From: a virus
DNA: 29,304 nucleotides
Strand: one strand, 5' to 3'
IMG/VR virus record: IMGVR_UViG_3300025598_002118
Coordinates: 1-29,304 of that record
In this document: piece by piece, positions 23,765 through 29,304 of the stretch
Layout of the letters: each line of letters opens with the position of its first letter
Position numbering within the stretch: position 1 is the first letter of the stretch
Notes under the pieces: model-generated
What the model saw: the letters and a program-made list of their open reading frames with translations, nothing else
What the model was told of the DNA's origin: nothing
Databases searched by the model: none
Position numbers and translations under genes: made by a program

Positions 23765-23784
23765 CCTGCCAATTATTTAGCAGG
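23765..23784. repeat. Hairpin overlapping the ribosome site of the fibre gene
   Basis: CCTGC (23765-23769) and GCAGG (23780-23784) form a 5-bp stem with a 10-base AT-rich loop. On the minus strand the 3-prime arm contains the AGGAG ribosome site of the fibre gene, so the stem could mask it. The loop contains CTAAATA, a weak late-box match. On the plus strand it is followed by TTTTT, so it could also stop antisense transcription. Confidence 0.45.
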
Positions 23785-23791
23785 TTTTTCT

Positions 23792-24148
23792 TTATCCAAA
23801 ACTAACGCTTGTTCCGCAACCACAACTACTTTGTGCTAATGGGTTACTAACTACTAATGTGCTGCTGATAAAATCACTTACAAAGTCAATTTCGCTACCA
23901 ATTAAGTAAACATGTGCAGTACAATCGACTACTAATTTTTTATCTTCGCCTAAATCAATAAAGTCATCACGGTCAGGTGTGCCATTTTTATCATATTCTT
24001 CTTGGTCTGCCGGTATCCAAAAATATTCAAAACCAGCGCAACCGCCGCCTTTAAGACCAAAAATAAGATATGGTTTATCAATATCAATAAGTTTACGACG
24101 AATATGTGTTTTTGCAGATTCTGTTAGATGAACAATATGTGCAGTCAT
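23792..24148 (-). CDS. A-type iron-sulfur cluster carrier (IscA/ErpA/HesB family)
   Basis: 118 residues with the three conserved cysteines of the family: LKGGGCAGFEY (Cys37) and SSCGCGTS (Cys109 and Cys111) near the C-terminus. The length is normal. These proteins bind and pass 2Fe-2S or 4Fe-4S clusters to target enzymes. The internal stretch DQEEYDKNGTPDRDDF (about 49-64) is more acidic than in host copies. It is directly downstream of IF-1 with a gap of one base and is probably cotranscribed. Phage copies are known as auxiliary genes in aquatic viruses; the recipient protein here is unknown. Confidence 0.9.
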   Translation of the reverse strand: MTAHIVHLTESAKTHIRRKLIDIDKPYLIFGLKGGGCAGFEYFWIPADQEEYDKNGTPDRDDFIDLGEDKKLVVDCTAHVYLIGSEIDFVSDFISSTLVVSNPLAQSSCGCGTSVSFG

Positions 24149-24149
24149 G

Positions 24150-24365
24150 TTACTTGAACCTATAGGTTATTCTACCACGTGTTAAATCATACGGGCTAAC
24201 TTCAACACTAACACGGTCTGATTCAATTATTTTAATTTTGTTTCGTCTAATATTGCCACTAGTGTAAGCCAAGATTGAGTGACCGTTGATATCTACTCTA
24301 AAATTACCATTAGGTAGAACTTCGGTAACCATACCTTCCATAGTGACTAAATCCTCTTTAGGCAT
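24150..24365 (-). CDS. infA: Translation initiation factor IF-1
   Basis: 71 residues, matching bacterial IF-1 (72) almost end to end: M-x-K-E-D, then [28 protein letters not shown] and a C-terminal [16 protein letters not shown]. This is the single S1-like OB fold that sits in the A site of the 30S subunit during initiation. The conserved basic positions (R-R-N-K) and S/T-P-Y-D-L-x-x-G-R-I are intact. The ATG overlaps the preceding stop as TAATG and has little ribosome site of its own, so it is probably coupled. Phage copies are uncommon. Confidence 0.93.
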   Translation of the reverse strand: MPKEDLVTMEGMVTEVLPNGNFRVDINGHSILAYTSGNIRRNKIKIIESDRVSVEVSPYDLTRGRITYRFK

Positions 24366-24865
24366 TATTTGTATTTAACACTCATGCTGTCGCCAGTGTC
24401 AGGATCAAACATCGTAAATGCATCTAAATCAGTAGGCGGTGCTGGTATTACTGTTCCACCTGTCGCAGTCGTAGTGTTTGTATACAATCCACTTGTCAGT
24501 TCAGCAACTTGTTCTTCGGTCAACGATGGTATAGCACTATATCCACTCATTCTATCATCGGCGGTGGTAGTTGTGTAAACTCCCCAATTACCATAGTTTC
24601 TGCCTTGCTCATATGTTTTGGGTGACCAATATGTGCCTCGTTCTCTATTAATTGTTTCAAATTTAAGTTGTTCTAATTCACGGCGCAGTTCTGTTAATTC
24701 ACGCCACATTTGTTCAAGTGGTCCAACAGGATTAATGTTCATGCTATCTTCTGCTACTTTGGTCAACACCAGTGCTTGCTTGAAAGCATCAATAACAGTT
24801 GGGTCACGGCTCATTAAAACTGCATCTAAGTCTCGCAGTCGTTCTATTAAATCAGTTCGAGCCAT
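24365..24865 (-). CDS. Unknown phage protein, coiled-coil N-terminus
   Basis: 166 residues from the ATG at 24865 (a TTG two codons upstream has AGGA near it and cannot be excluded). The first 75 residues are helical with heptad-like leucines ([32 protein letters not shown]). The C-terminal half is Thr/Gly/Pro-rich and probably flexible, ending in an acidic [10 protein letters not shown]. It overlaps the methyltransferase-like gene by 14 bases and couples to IF-1 by TAATG. No function is recognised. Confidence 0.75.
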   Translation of the reverse strand: MARTDLIERLRDLDAVLMSRDPTVIDAFKQALVLTKVAEDSMNINPVGPLEQMWRELTELRRELEQLKFETINRERGTYWSPKTYEQGRNYGNWGVYTTTTADDRMSGYSAIPSLTEEQVAELTSGLYTNTTTATGGTVIPAPPTDLDAFTMFDPDTGDSMSVKYK

Positions 24866-25424
24866 CGTCAAGCAAGTCCTTTCTGCGGTAAAGTAATGTC
24901 AAGCCAGGTGACCAATATAAATTTTCAGCAATATGCCATGCATCATTATTTTGTAAAAAATGATTTATACCAAAAATTAATCCAATTGGCTGACCACCAT
25001 CGCCAAGTTGAATACCTTGTGCAGGTTTATGCGCAAATGAATAGGTATCCTGAATACCAATATAACGATCTACAAACTGTGCAAATCTTTGGCATACAGT
25101 CATAACAAAATTACCTTCTTGAAAACTGTTGATAAGCATTAGGTCAGTATCTTCAATAGTTTCATATTCTAATATCATTTTGTTATTAAATACAAGTTTA
25201 ACATTATTTTCAGTTGCTATTTGTTGATAATCACTAATATCAATTTGATCATGATCATATACTACAATCGTGTCTGGTTTTGTGCTTAATGCAACAAGAG
25301 TAGACAGCCCATTACCAAATCCAACAATAGTAATATGTTTAACTCGTCTACACCAATCCAAAAAACGGAACATTTGTGGGTTAGTGCTAATATTTTGTGC
25401 GATGTTTTCATAAATTTCCTGCAT
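24852..25424 (-). CDS. Rossmann-fold methyltransferase-like protein
   Basis: 190 residues from the ATG at 25424; the frame runs upstream to 25487 but overlaps the previous gene. HITIVGFGNGLSTLVAL (about 30-46) resembles motif I of class I SAM-dependent methyltransferases (x-G-x-G-x-G/S), and DTIVVYDHDQID (about 51-62) the acidic end of strand 2. The strand ending DLMLINSF and a closing segment SPGLTLLYRR also fit this fold. The D/E that would bind the SAM ribose is plausible in DHD. The substrate is unknown, and a SAM-independent Rossmann protein is possible. Confidence 0.65.
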   Translation of the reverse strand: MQEIYENIAQNISTNPQMFRFLDWCRRVKHITIVGFGNGLSTLVALSTKPDTIVVYDHDQIDISDYQQIATENNVKLVFNNKMILEYETIEDTDLMLINSFQEGNFVMTVCQRFAQFVDRYIGIQDTYSFAHKPAQGIQLGDGGQPIGLIFGINHFLQNNDAWHIAENLYWSPGLTLLYRRKDLLDDGSN

Positions 25425-25432
25425 GATTATAA

Positions 25433-25711
25433 TTATACCTTTTGATGTTGCTTTGCTAAATTTAATAGCACTTGATATTGTTCCCATGCTTCCATGACAG
25501 TAGGATACTGCTCACGAATCATGGCTTCATAAAATGCGTTCTCTACAATATCATGTGCGGCATTTTTAGTAGTCCAGATTTCTTCACGCTCATTATTTGG
25601 CAGCGTGTTTATACGCACACGAATTTCTTTAAAATTATCATCATAACTAGCAAATGGACGACGAGTGACGGTTTTTCCACCGTCTGGACTTTCATAAATC
25701 CAAGAGGCCAT
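25433..25711 (-). CDS. Small unknown phage protein
   Basis: 92 residues. The N-terminus, WIYESPDGGKTVTRRPF, is a pattern I recall from small proteins of aquatic T4-like phages. The C-terminal half is helical (NAAHDIVENAFYEAMIRE, then AWEQYQVLLNLAKQ). It overlaps the upstream gene by 20 bases and lies in the operon leading to IF-1. No function is apparent. Confidence 0.75.
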   Translation of the reverse strand: MASWIYESPDGGKTVTRRPFASYDDNFKEIRVRINTLPNNEREEIWTTKNAAHDIVENAFYEAMIREQYPTVMEAWEQYQVLLNLAKQHQKV

Positions 25712-25931
25712 TTTTAATTCCTAATGTTTGGGGAGAATGATCAAGGTATAGTTCGCCATCTTCTCGTTCATAAAAGTAAGCATCCGCATCATTAATGATT
25801 ACTTGTAGATCGCTATGGAAAATATCATAATCGGTAAACTCACCATCATCATGATAAACACGGAATACCCATGTTCTACCAATAGGAAGTAATACTCCTG
25901 TTACGCCATTTGCACTTTTTGGTTCACTCAT
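25692..25931 (-). CDS. Small unknown acidic protein
   Basis: 79 residues with probable beta strands (GVLLPIGRTWVFRVYHDDG, then DYDIFHSDLQVII) and an acidic, aromatic-rich second half (DAYFYEREDGELYLDHS). The ATG overlaps the upstream stop as ATGA, pointing to translational coupling. Not recognised. Confidence 0.75.
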   Translation of the reverse strand: MSEPKSANGVTGVLLPIGRTWVFRVYHDDGEFTDYDIFHSDLQVIINDADAYFYEREDGELYLDHSPQTLGIKNGLLDL

Positions 25932-26323
25932 CCTCGTCTACTCTTGCTTCCTACTGTAGTCATATCTGTTTCGGGGGTTGCGTATTGTATAGAACCTTTA
26001 TTAAAAAGTGGCATACAACGACTTGCTTTAATCATGATTTCACGCTGCACTTCTGGACTTTCCTTGTGCAGATTGGTCATGATACCCCTCGCAAAACCAT
26101 TACCAATGCTATTGCTAAGTTTACCGCTATCACGGTCCACAGAATAATCTGGTAAATCATTTTTATGCTCTCCAACCACACGCTTTTTAGCGGCAATTTG
26201 TGAAGGATGCAATCCACGTTTCATAAGCCACTCGTCATGGGGTGTCAATTTTTTGACAGTTTTGGACTGTGATTTAGTGGTGCGGGTGCTTGTATAATAG
26301 GCTGGTAGTAGGTGCATGGTCAT
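25928..26323 (-). CDS. Basic unknown protein heading the IF-1 operon
   Basis: 131 residues from the ATG at 26323; the frame extends upstream to 26389 but a consensus promoter lies in that stretch, so the longer form is rejected. A second ATG two codons later is also possible. The N-terminal half is basic and Ser/Thr-rich (YYTSTRTTKSQSK), followed by HDEWLMKRGLHPSQI, which looks like a small helical motif seen in aquatic phage proteins. The C-terminus is basic. It is the first gene of a seven-gene operon reaching the Fe-S carrier. Confidence 0.72.
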   Translation of the reverse strand: MTMHLLPAYYTSTRTTKSQSKTVKKLTPHDEWLMKRGLHPSQIAAKKRVVGEHKNDLPDYSVDRDSGKLSNSIGNGFARGIMTNLHKESPEVQREIMIKASRCMPLFNKGSIQYATPETDMTTVGSKSRRG

Positions 26324-26354
26324 AGGAATACCCTTGATTTCACAACTGCCTAGC

Positions 26355-26383
26355 AGTATATCACAGTTTTGCACCGCTGTCAA
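26355..26383 (-). promoter_or_regulatory. Strong sigma70-type promoter of the IF-1 operon
   Basis: TTGACA at 26383-26378, a 17-base spacer, and TATACT at 26360-26355. The predicted start at about 26348 gives a 25-base leader. The -35 overlaps the stop codon of the small membrane protein gene. Confidence 0.8.
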
Positions 26384-26619
26384 CCCCAATCTTGCTCTGC
26401 CTCTTTACGCCGTTCTATTGATACCACAGCTTCGGCGTGTGAATATACAAAACTACAAATCACAAGAAAGAGCATAAAAAGCCAAAAAGGTAAAAAACTT
26501 TCAGTATAGTAATATGATAAAAACATCAATCCATATGTGCCGCCTAAAACAGCGACCATTGTAATAGTAGCAGTTACCATATATTGTGCAAATTTTTTAA
26601 GAACTCTAGTATCAATCAT
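26380..26619 (-). CDS. Small membrane protein, two predicted transmembrane segments
   Basis: 79 residues with hydrophobic helices at about 14-36 (MVTATITMVAVLGGTYGLMF) and 43-60 (LPFWLFMLFLVICSFVY), followed by a charged cytoplasmic-type tail (SIERRKEAEQDW). The function is unknown; a lysis, superinfection or membrane-remodelling role is possible. The upstream gap is very AT-rich (TATATTATATTATATAA), with a possible -10 just before the ATG. Confidence 0.7.
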   Translation of the reverse strand: MIDTRVLKKFAQYMVTATITMVAVLGGTYGLMFLSYYYTESFLPFWLFMLFLVICSFVYSHAEAVVSIERRKEAEQDWG

Positions 26620-26640
26620 TTATATAATATAATATATGAT

Positions 26641-27126
26641 TTATTGTTTTTCAATATCTTTTTTATTTGATTCAGGTTCAGCGTGTAATTTTTTTTCGCG
26701 GTCTAAACGTTCTTTTACTGCATTAATAAGTTGTGTCATCGATATCTTGTTTTCACGATACCCTTTAGCAATAAAATCTATATACTTTCTTGTTGGCAAA
26801 TGCATATTGTGATAATTTTTAAACATCTGATAACCAAAAGCATGATAGCTTTTACCACCGTAATTTACGTTTAATTGAATATGATGATAGTGGTCACGTA
26901 AGTCTTCTAAAAAATCTAATCTTGGAATATCAGTAGTTGAAATAGCCCATAGCACACCTTGCACTATACCTTTTGTATCTGGTCTTATATCCGTAAAATG
27001 TTCCATTACGAGTTTATAGCCATGAACTGTGCCACGACCTAACAATCTTGCACTTGGAATACGATGCATCATTTCAACTACATTTGTGTTGTGTCCATAT
27101 GCAAAATATAAAACTTTATCAACCAT
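26641..27126 (-). CDS. Gamma-glutamylcyclotransferase-like (AIG2/GGCT fold) protein
   Basis: 161 residues. VLYFAYGHNTN (5-15) matches the Y-G-S/T-N substrate loop of this fold, here with His in place of the usual Ser/Thr. GRGTVHGYKLVM and KGIVQGVLWAIS fit the next strands, and RLDFLEDLRDHY (69-80) carries the expected catalytic glutamate (Glu74). The C-terminus is a charged tail. Family members cleave gamma-glutamyl amines or peptides, including glutathione breakdown. The activity here is uncertain because the loop has changed. It lies directly after the 2OG-oxygenase-like gene. Confidence 0.75.
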   Translation of the reverse strand: MVDKVLYFAYGHNTNVVEMMHRIPSARLLGRGTVHGYKLVMEHFTDIRPDTKGIVQGVLWAISTTDIPRLDFLEDLRDHYHHIQLNVNYGGKSYHAFGYQMFKNYHNMHLPTRKYIDFIAKGYRENKISMTQLINAVKERLDREKKLHAEPESNKKDIEKQ

Positions 27127-27134
27127 AGTATTAC

Positions 27135-27716
27135 TTATTTTATTAAATTAGAAAAAATAAAATGACAACTTATACGATTTTCATCTTTACCGATGTTACC
27201 AATCATTTCATGCCACTGGTCATAATCGTTTATTTGTAGGTATCCAGTGTTTATTTCATATGGAAAGAAGTATTTGGGATTGGTTTTTTCACGATCATAA
27301 TAAAATTTGGTGCCAAGATCGTTGTTGCTTTCACTCAAATATACTTGCATACTCACAGGAATATTAAAATAACCTTTGCGTTTAGTTTCATCTTCATCAA
27401 AATCACGATGAATAGGTGCGGCATAGCCATGCAAGTCACGCCATAAACTAGTGACTATTCTATCACTAAATTCAAATTTCCAATTCAATTTTTCTTCTAA
27501 TTCTTTTGCAATATCTACACTAATTTTTTTAAGTATTGCTAACTGAGGGCAACTGTTTAGATTTAATAACAGCCTTGGAAGTGTTTCTTGTTCTTGTTGA
27601 TTGCTCCACAAATAACTATTCCAATTTGCAGATTTACAAAAATCAACAATTTCCTGTGGGAATACATCAGTAACTCTGTATAGGTTATTGTTGTTTCCCA
27701 CAGGAATAATATTCAT
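27135..27716 (-). CDS. 2-oxoglutarate/Fe(II)-dependent oxygenase-like protein
   Basis: 193 residues. The double-stranded beta-helix signature is visible: IHRDFD gives H-x-D (His103, Asp105), NDYDQWHEM supplies the distal His169, and ENRISCHFIF provides Arg181 for 2-oxoglutarate. PVSMQVYLSE and GYLQIN are core strands. Such phage enzymes hydroxylate protein side chains, nucleobases or small molecules; the target is unknown. The ATG overlaps the endonuclease stop as TAATG. Confidence 0.72.
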   Translation of the reverse strand: MNIIPVGNNNNLYRVTDVFPQEIVDFCKSANWNSYLWSNQQEQETLPRLLLNLNSCPQLAILKKISVDIAKELEEKLNWKFEFSDRIVTSLWRDLHGYAAPIHRDFDEDETKRKGYFNIPVSMQVYLSESNNDLGTKFYYDREKTNPKYFFPYEINTGYLQINDYDQWHEMIGNIGKDENRISCHFIFSNLIK

Positions 27717-28549
27717 TAGTCGTTGCCTGGATCGCCCTTACAAACTTTCTTCTTTGCATCTGCAACAGACTTAAAATCAACAGGCCAGAGTGCTGACTTT
27801 GCTTTCTTGTCTGCGCCTGCTGGTAGTGGGAATGTTAATCCACTTGCGGCTTCAACATCAGCAACGGTAACTTGAACCTTAGTTAAGTCGTTGCCTTGAT
27901 TTTCTGCTTGTGGAAACAAGAACGCAAGAACTTCTTTGGTTTGTATATCAATAACAATCTTCCACAACTTGTTTGGAACTGTTACCTTATTAATACCAAT
28001 TGTCTTGTCTTTTCCAACAGTATAAATGTTACCAGCATAGATGAGTATAGTGTGATTACGTGAGAATGTCCAAGCACCAGTTGAAGTTTCTAGCAACTTC
28101 CAGATACCACGATTAAGACCTGGTAACTGTGGTGACATATTACTCATTAAGAATGACTCATACTCAACTTGTTGATCCCAAGATTGATGCGCATCATTAG
28201 CAATATGACCTTGATCATAGCCACTAGCAGCATAATCACTTGGTGCGCTGCGCTTGTCAGCAGGCAGAGCAGCATCAGCAGCAAACGCATTGCTACGTGC
28301 TACACAACCATTAACATGTTCTGGTGTAATTTCCCATGCTGCCCATAGTGGTTCTTTTGCAGCATTATCATGCTGAACATAGTAACCTTGACGGCATAGT
28401 GGTGTAGTATCATGCTTTTGTGTATCAGTAACTTTACCAAATGGCATGAAAGCAGCACATACAGCATCTGGCTGATTTGGACGCTGATTCCACGCATGTG
28501 CAAGCGTTGGAACCAAAAGAGCGGCAATAATTAGTAGAATTTTCTTCAT
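27716..28549 (-). CDS. Secreted DNA/RNA non-specific endonuclease (NUC family)
   Basis: 277 residues. A clear signal peptide (MKKILLIIAALLVPTLAHA, cleavage after residue 19) indicates export to the periplasm. The nuclease core shows YDQGHIAN (111-118), where the family normally has D-R-G-H with the catalytic His; here Arg is replaced by Gln. MSNMSPQ and LNRGIWKLLE (135-154) give the metal-holding Asn and the conserved Asn/Trp/Glu set. Several cysteines suggest disulfides. The ATG at 28549 has AAAGGA well placed. The likely roles are digestion of DNA in the periplasm, either incoming phage DNA or host DNA released on lysis. A terminator isolates it from the upstream genes. Confidence 0.88.
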   Translation of the reverse strand: MKKILLIIAALLVPTLAHAWNQRPNQPDAVCAAFMPFGKVTDTQKHDTTPLCRQGYYVQHDNAAKEPLWAAWEITPEHVNGCVARSNAFAADAALPADKRSAPSDYAASGYDQGHIANDAHQSWDQQVEYESFLMSNMSPQLPGLNRGIWKLLETSTGAWTFSRNHTILIYAGNIYTVGKDKTIGINKVTVPNKLWKIVIDIQTKEVLAFLFPQAENQGNDLTKVQVTVADVEAASGLTFPLPAGADKKAKSALWPVDFKSVADAKKKVCKGDPGND

Positions 28550-28573
28550 AAAAGTTTCCTTTGTTGGATGTAG

Positions 28574-28581
28574 TATTTACC
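28574..28581 (-). promoter_or_regulatory. Weak late-type box upstream of the endonuclease
   Basis: GGTAAATA matches TATAAATA at six of eight positions, 24 bases before the ATG at 28549, just after the terminator. TATATG in front could also act as a -10. A promoter is expected here since the terminator precedes it, but neither match is strong. Confidence 0.3.
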
Positions 28582-28584
28582 ATA

Positions 28585-28618
28585 TAAAAAAGCACCAGCA
28601 GATTTCTCTACTGGTGCT
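28585..28618 (-). terminator. Rho-independent terminator
   Basis: AGCACCAG (28618-28611 read on the minus strand) pairs perfectly with CTGGTGCT (ending 28591) across a 12-base loop, followed by TTTTTAT. This is a classic intrinsic terminator for transcription coming from the genes above 28769. Confidence 0.85.
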
Positions 28619-28655
28619 AATCTTAGAATTATATTATTATTTTTACATCTAAATT

Positions 28656-28736
28656 TGCTAGTTAATCAAGTTATATTTTACGCTAGTTATTATTTTAAGT
28701 TAGTTTTTACTACTGTTTATATTCTACGCTAGTTAT
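28656..28736 (-). repeat. Direct repeats in the intergenic region (CTAGTTA family)
   Basis: Two 19-base copies, 28672-28690 and 28718-28736, differ at one position and contain the core TACGCTAGTTAT; their starts are 46 bases apart. A partial copy (GCTAGTTAA) lies at about 28657-28665, and AAGTTAGTT near 28697 is a weaker relative. The gap 28619-28768 otherwise holds no plausible gene. On the minus strand each full copy reads AACTAGCGTA(A/G)AATATAA. They may be protein-binding sites, tandem promoters or an origin-like element. Confidence 0.6.
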
Positions 28737-28768
28737 AGGTGCCATTCAGAGTGACCCTACATTTTTAT

Positions 28769-28969
28769 TTAGCATTTGATACCAATGTCATTCAACATTT
28801 TTACGGCATCATCTACCTTGCCATTCTCAACTTCAAATTCGAGCATGTCAAGATAAATCAACATCATATCACTTTCATCAAGTTCATCTACCCAAGCATA
28901 TCCATTTAATTCAGGATATGGTTGTGTCCAACTGAACTTTAGTGTAGGAAACTTTTTCTTTTCACTCAT
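28769..28969 (-). CDS. Small acidic unknown protein
   Basis: 66 residues from the ATG at 28969, chosen because GGA sits about eight bases upstream; an ATG two codons earlier is also in frame. It overlaps the previous gene by eight bases. The N-terminus is basic (EKKKFPTLKF), the rest acidic with one long helix (DMMLIYLDMLEFEVENGK). It is the last gene before the terminator and repeat region. No family is recognised. Confidence 0.72.
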   Translation of the reverse strand: MSEKKKFPTLKFSWTQPYPELNGYAWVDELDESDMMLIYLDMLEFEVENGKVDDAVKMLNDIGIKC

Positions 28970-29168
28970 TTTCATTATCCAATTTGCGTTGATAATCTTC
29001 TACTACTGCACGAAGTGGATCAAGCCTAACTAGCGCACGATGACCATTAGGTCTAATGTGTAATATAAACTTATCGCCATCTTTCCAACCCATTTGTGCG
29101 ATGGGAAGGTCTTCATCTAATATAAGCCCAAAAGGATTGATGTCCCAAAAATATCCGTCTGCTAACAT
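28962..29168 (-). CDS. Small unknown protein
   Basis: 68 residues, start overlapping the upstream TAA as TAATG. It reads as a compact beta-rich domain (YFWDINPFGLIL, then WKDGDKFILHIRPNG) with a charged helical tail (RAVVEDYQRKLDN). Not recognised. Confidence 0.72.
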   Translation of the reverse strand: MLADGYFWDINPFGLILDEDLPIAQMGWKDGDKFILHIRPNGHRALVRLDPLRAVVEDYQRKLDNENE

Positions 29169-29302
29169 TACCAGTTCTCATAATCAGTTACATCAAGTTT
29201 TGCAATTTGTTCGCCGTGTTCGTCAATAGCAATGACATTGACATTTTCGCCAATGCCAGTGCTATTTGATACGATAATCTTTACACTTTTAGCAGTCATC
29301 AT
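29168..29302 (-). CDS. Very small unknown protein (44 residues)
   Basis: A complete short frame from ATG 29302 to TAA, joined to the next gene by TAATG. The predicted product looks beta-rich (KSVKIIVSNSTG, then NVNVIAIDEHGEQIAKLDV). The bases just upstream (TA before ATGATG) suggest the same TAATG coupling to a gene outside the window. A further upstream start cannot be ruled out. Confidence 0.62.
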   Translation of the reverse strand: MMTAKSVKIIVSNSTGIGENVNVIAIDEHGEQIAKLDVTDYENW

Positions 29303-29304
29303 TA

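Noticed and set aside
26324-26389. N-terminal extension of the gene at 25928-26323
   Set aside because: This stretch contains a consensus TTGACA/TATACT promoter whose start would lie downstream of the extended start codon, so the extension is not translated from that message.
1-29304. tRNA genes, CRISPR arrays and insertion sequences
   Set aside because: No tRNA-like T-arm with matching acceptor ends, no regularly spaced short palindromic repeats and no transposase-like reading frames were seen. Small or divergent tRNAs could still be missed by eye.

Overview
The window is an AT-rich stretch of a T4-like (tailed, contractile-type) bacteriophage genome, most likely from an aquatic phage of a Gram-negative host. 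The evidence is a T4-type clamp-loader ATPase (gp44), a gp31/GroES-like co-chaperonin, PhoH, MazG, repetitive fibre-type virion proteins, T4-late-type promoter boxes (N-ATAAATA), a two-component spanin pair (implying an outer membrane) and dense packing with ATGA and TAATG stop/start overlaps. Every gene except phoH lies on the minus strand, so transcription runs from high to low coordinates.

Layout, in the direction of transcription. Positions 29302-28769 hold three tiny unknown genes, then a repeat-bearing intergenic stretch and a rho-independent terminator. Positions 28549-26380 encode a secreted DNA/RNA non-specific endonuclease, a 2OG-Fe(II) oxygenase-like protein, a gamma-glutamylcyclotransferase-like protein and a small membrane protein. 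A consensus sigma70-type promoter near 26370 opens an operon of small unknown proteins, a Rossmann methyltransferase-like protein, translation initiation factor IF-1 and an A-type iron-sulfur carrier (26323-23792). Three large virion genes follow (23756-16761), including a 1273-residue protein with a YHYH domain and Ig-like repeats; two of the three are preceded by T4-late-like boxes.

A second sigma70-type promoter (near 16740) leads mazG, several unknown proteins, a short protein that looks like a piece of bacterial DNA polymerase III alpha, and the gp31-like co-chaperonin (16710-13885). A third drives the clamp loader (13853). phoH (11824-12582) faces the other way, sharing a divergent intergenic region with a late-type operon of two unknown proteins plus the lysis genes i-spanin, o-spanin and holin (11708-9274). 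Next come an amidohydrolase-like protein, a DnaJ/CbpA-like co-chaperone, a ClpA-type unfoldase with its own strong promoter, small unknown genes, a late-type small structural pair and a glycosyltransferase-like protein. The low-coordinate end holds a DNA-ligase-fold nucleotidyltransferase, a protein with faint ADP-ribosyltransferase-like features, and the start of an HxGH cytidylyl/adenylyltransferase running off the window.

The genes sort into two programmes. Host-takeover, replication and chaperone functions sit behind TTGAC(A/T)/TATA-type promoters. Virion and lysis functions sit behind N-ATAAATA boxes with short leaders. Points of most interest: the nucleotidyl-transfer cluster at 1-2058, a phage ClpA that keeps its ClpP-docking loop, phage IF-1 next to an Fe-S carrier, the stand-alone DnaE-like fragment, a predicted periplasmic nuclease, and sigma70 promoters that would give leaderless clpA and clamp-loader mRNAs.
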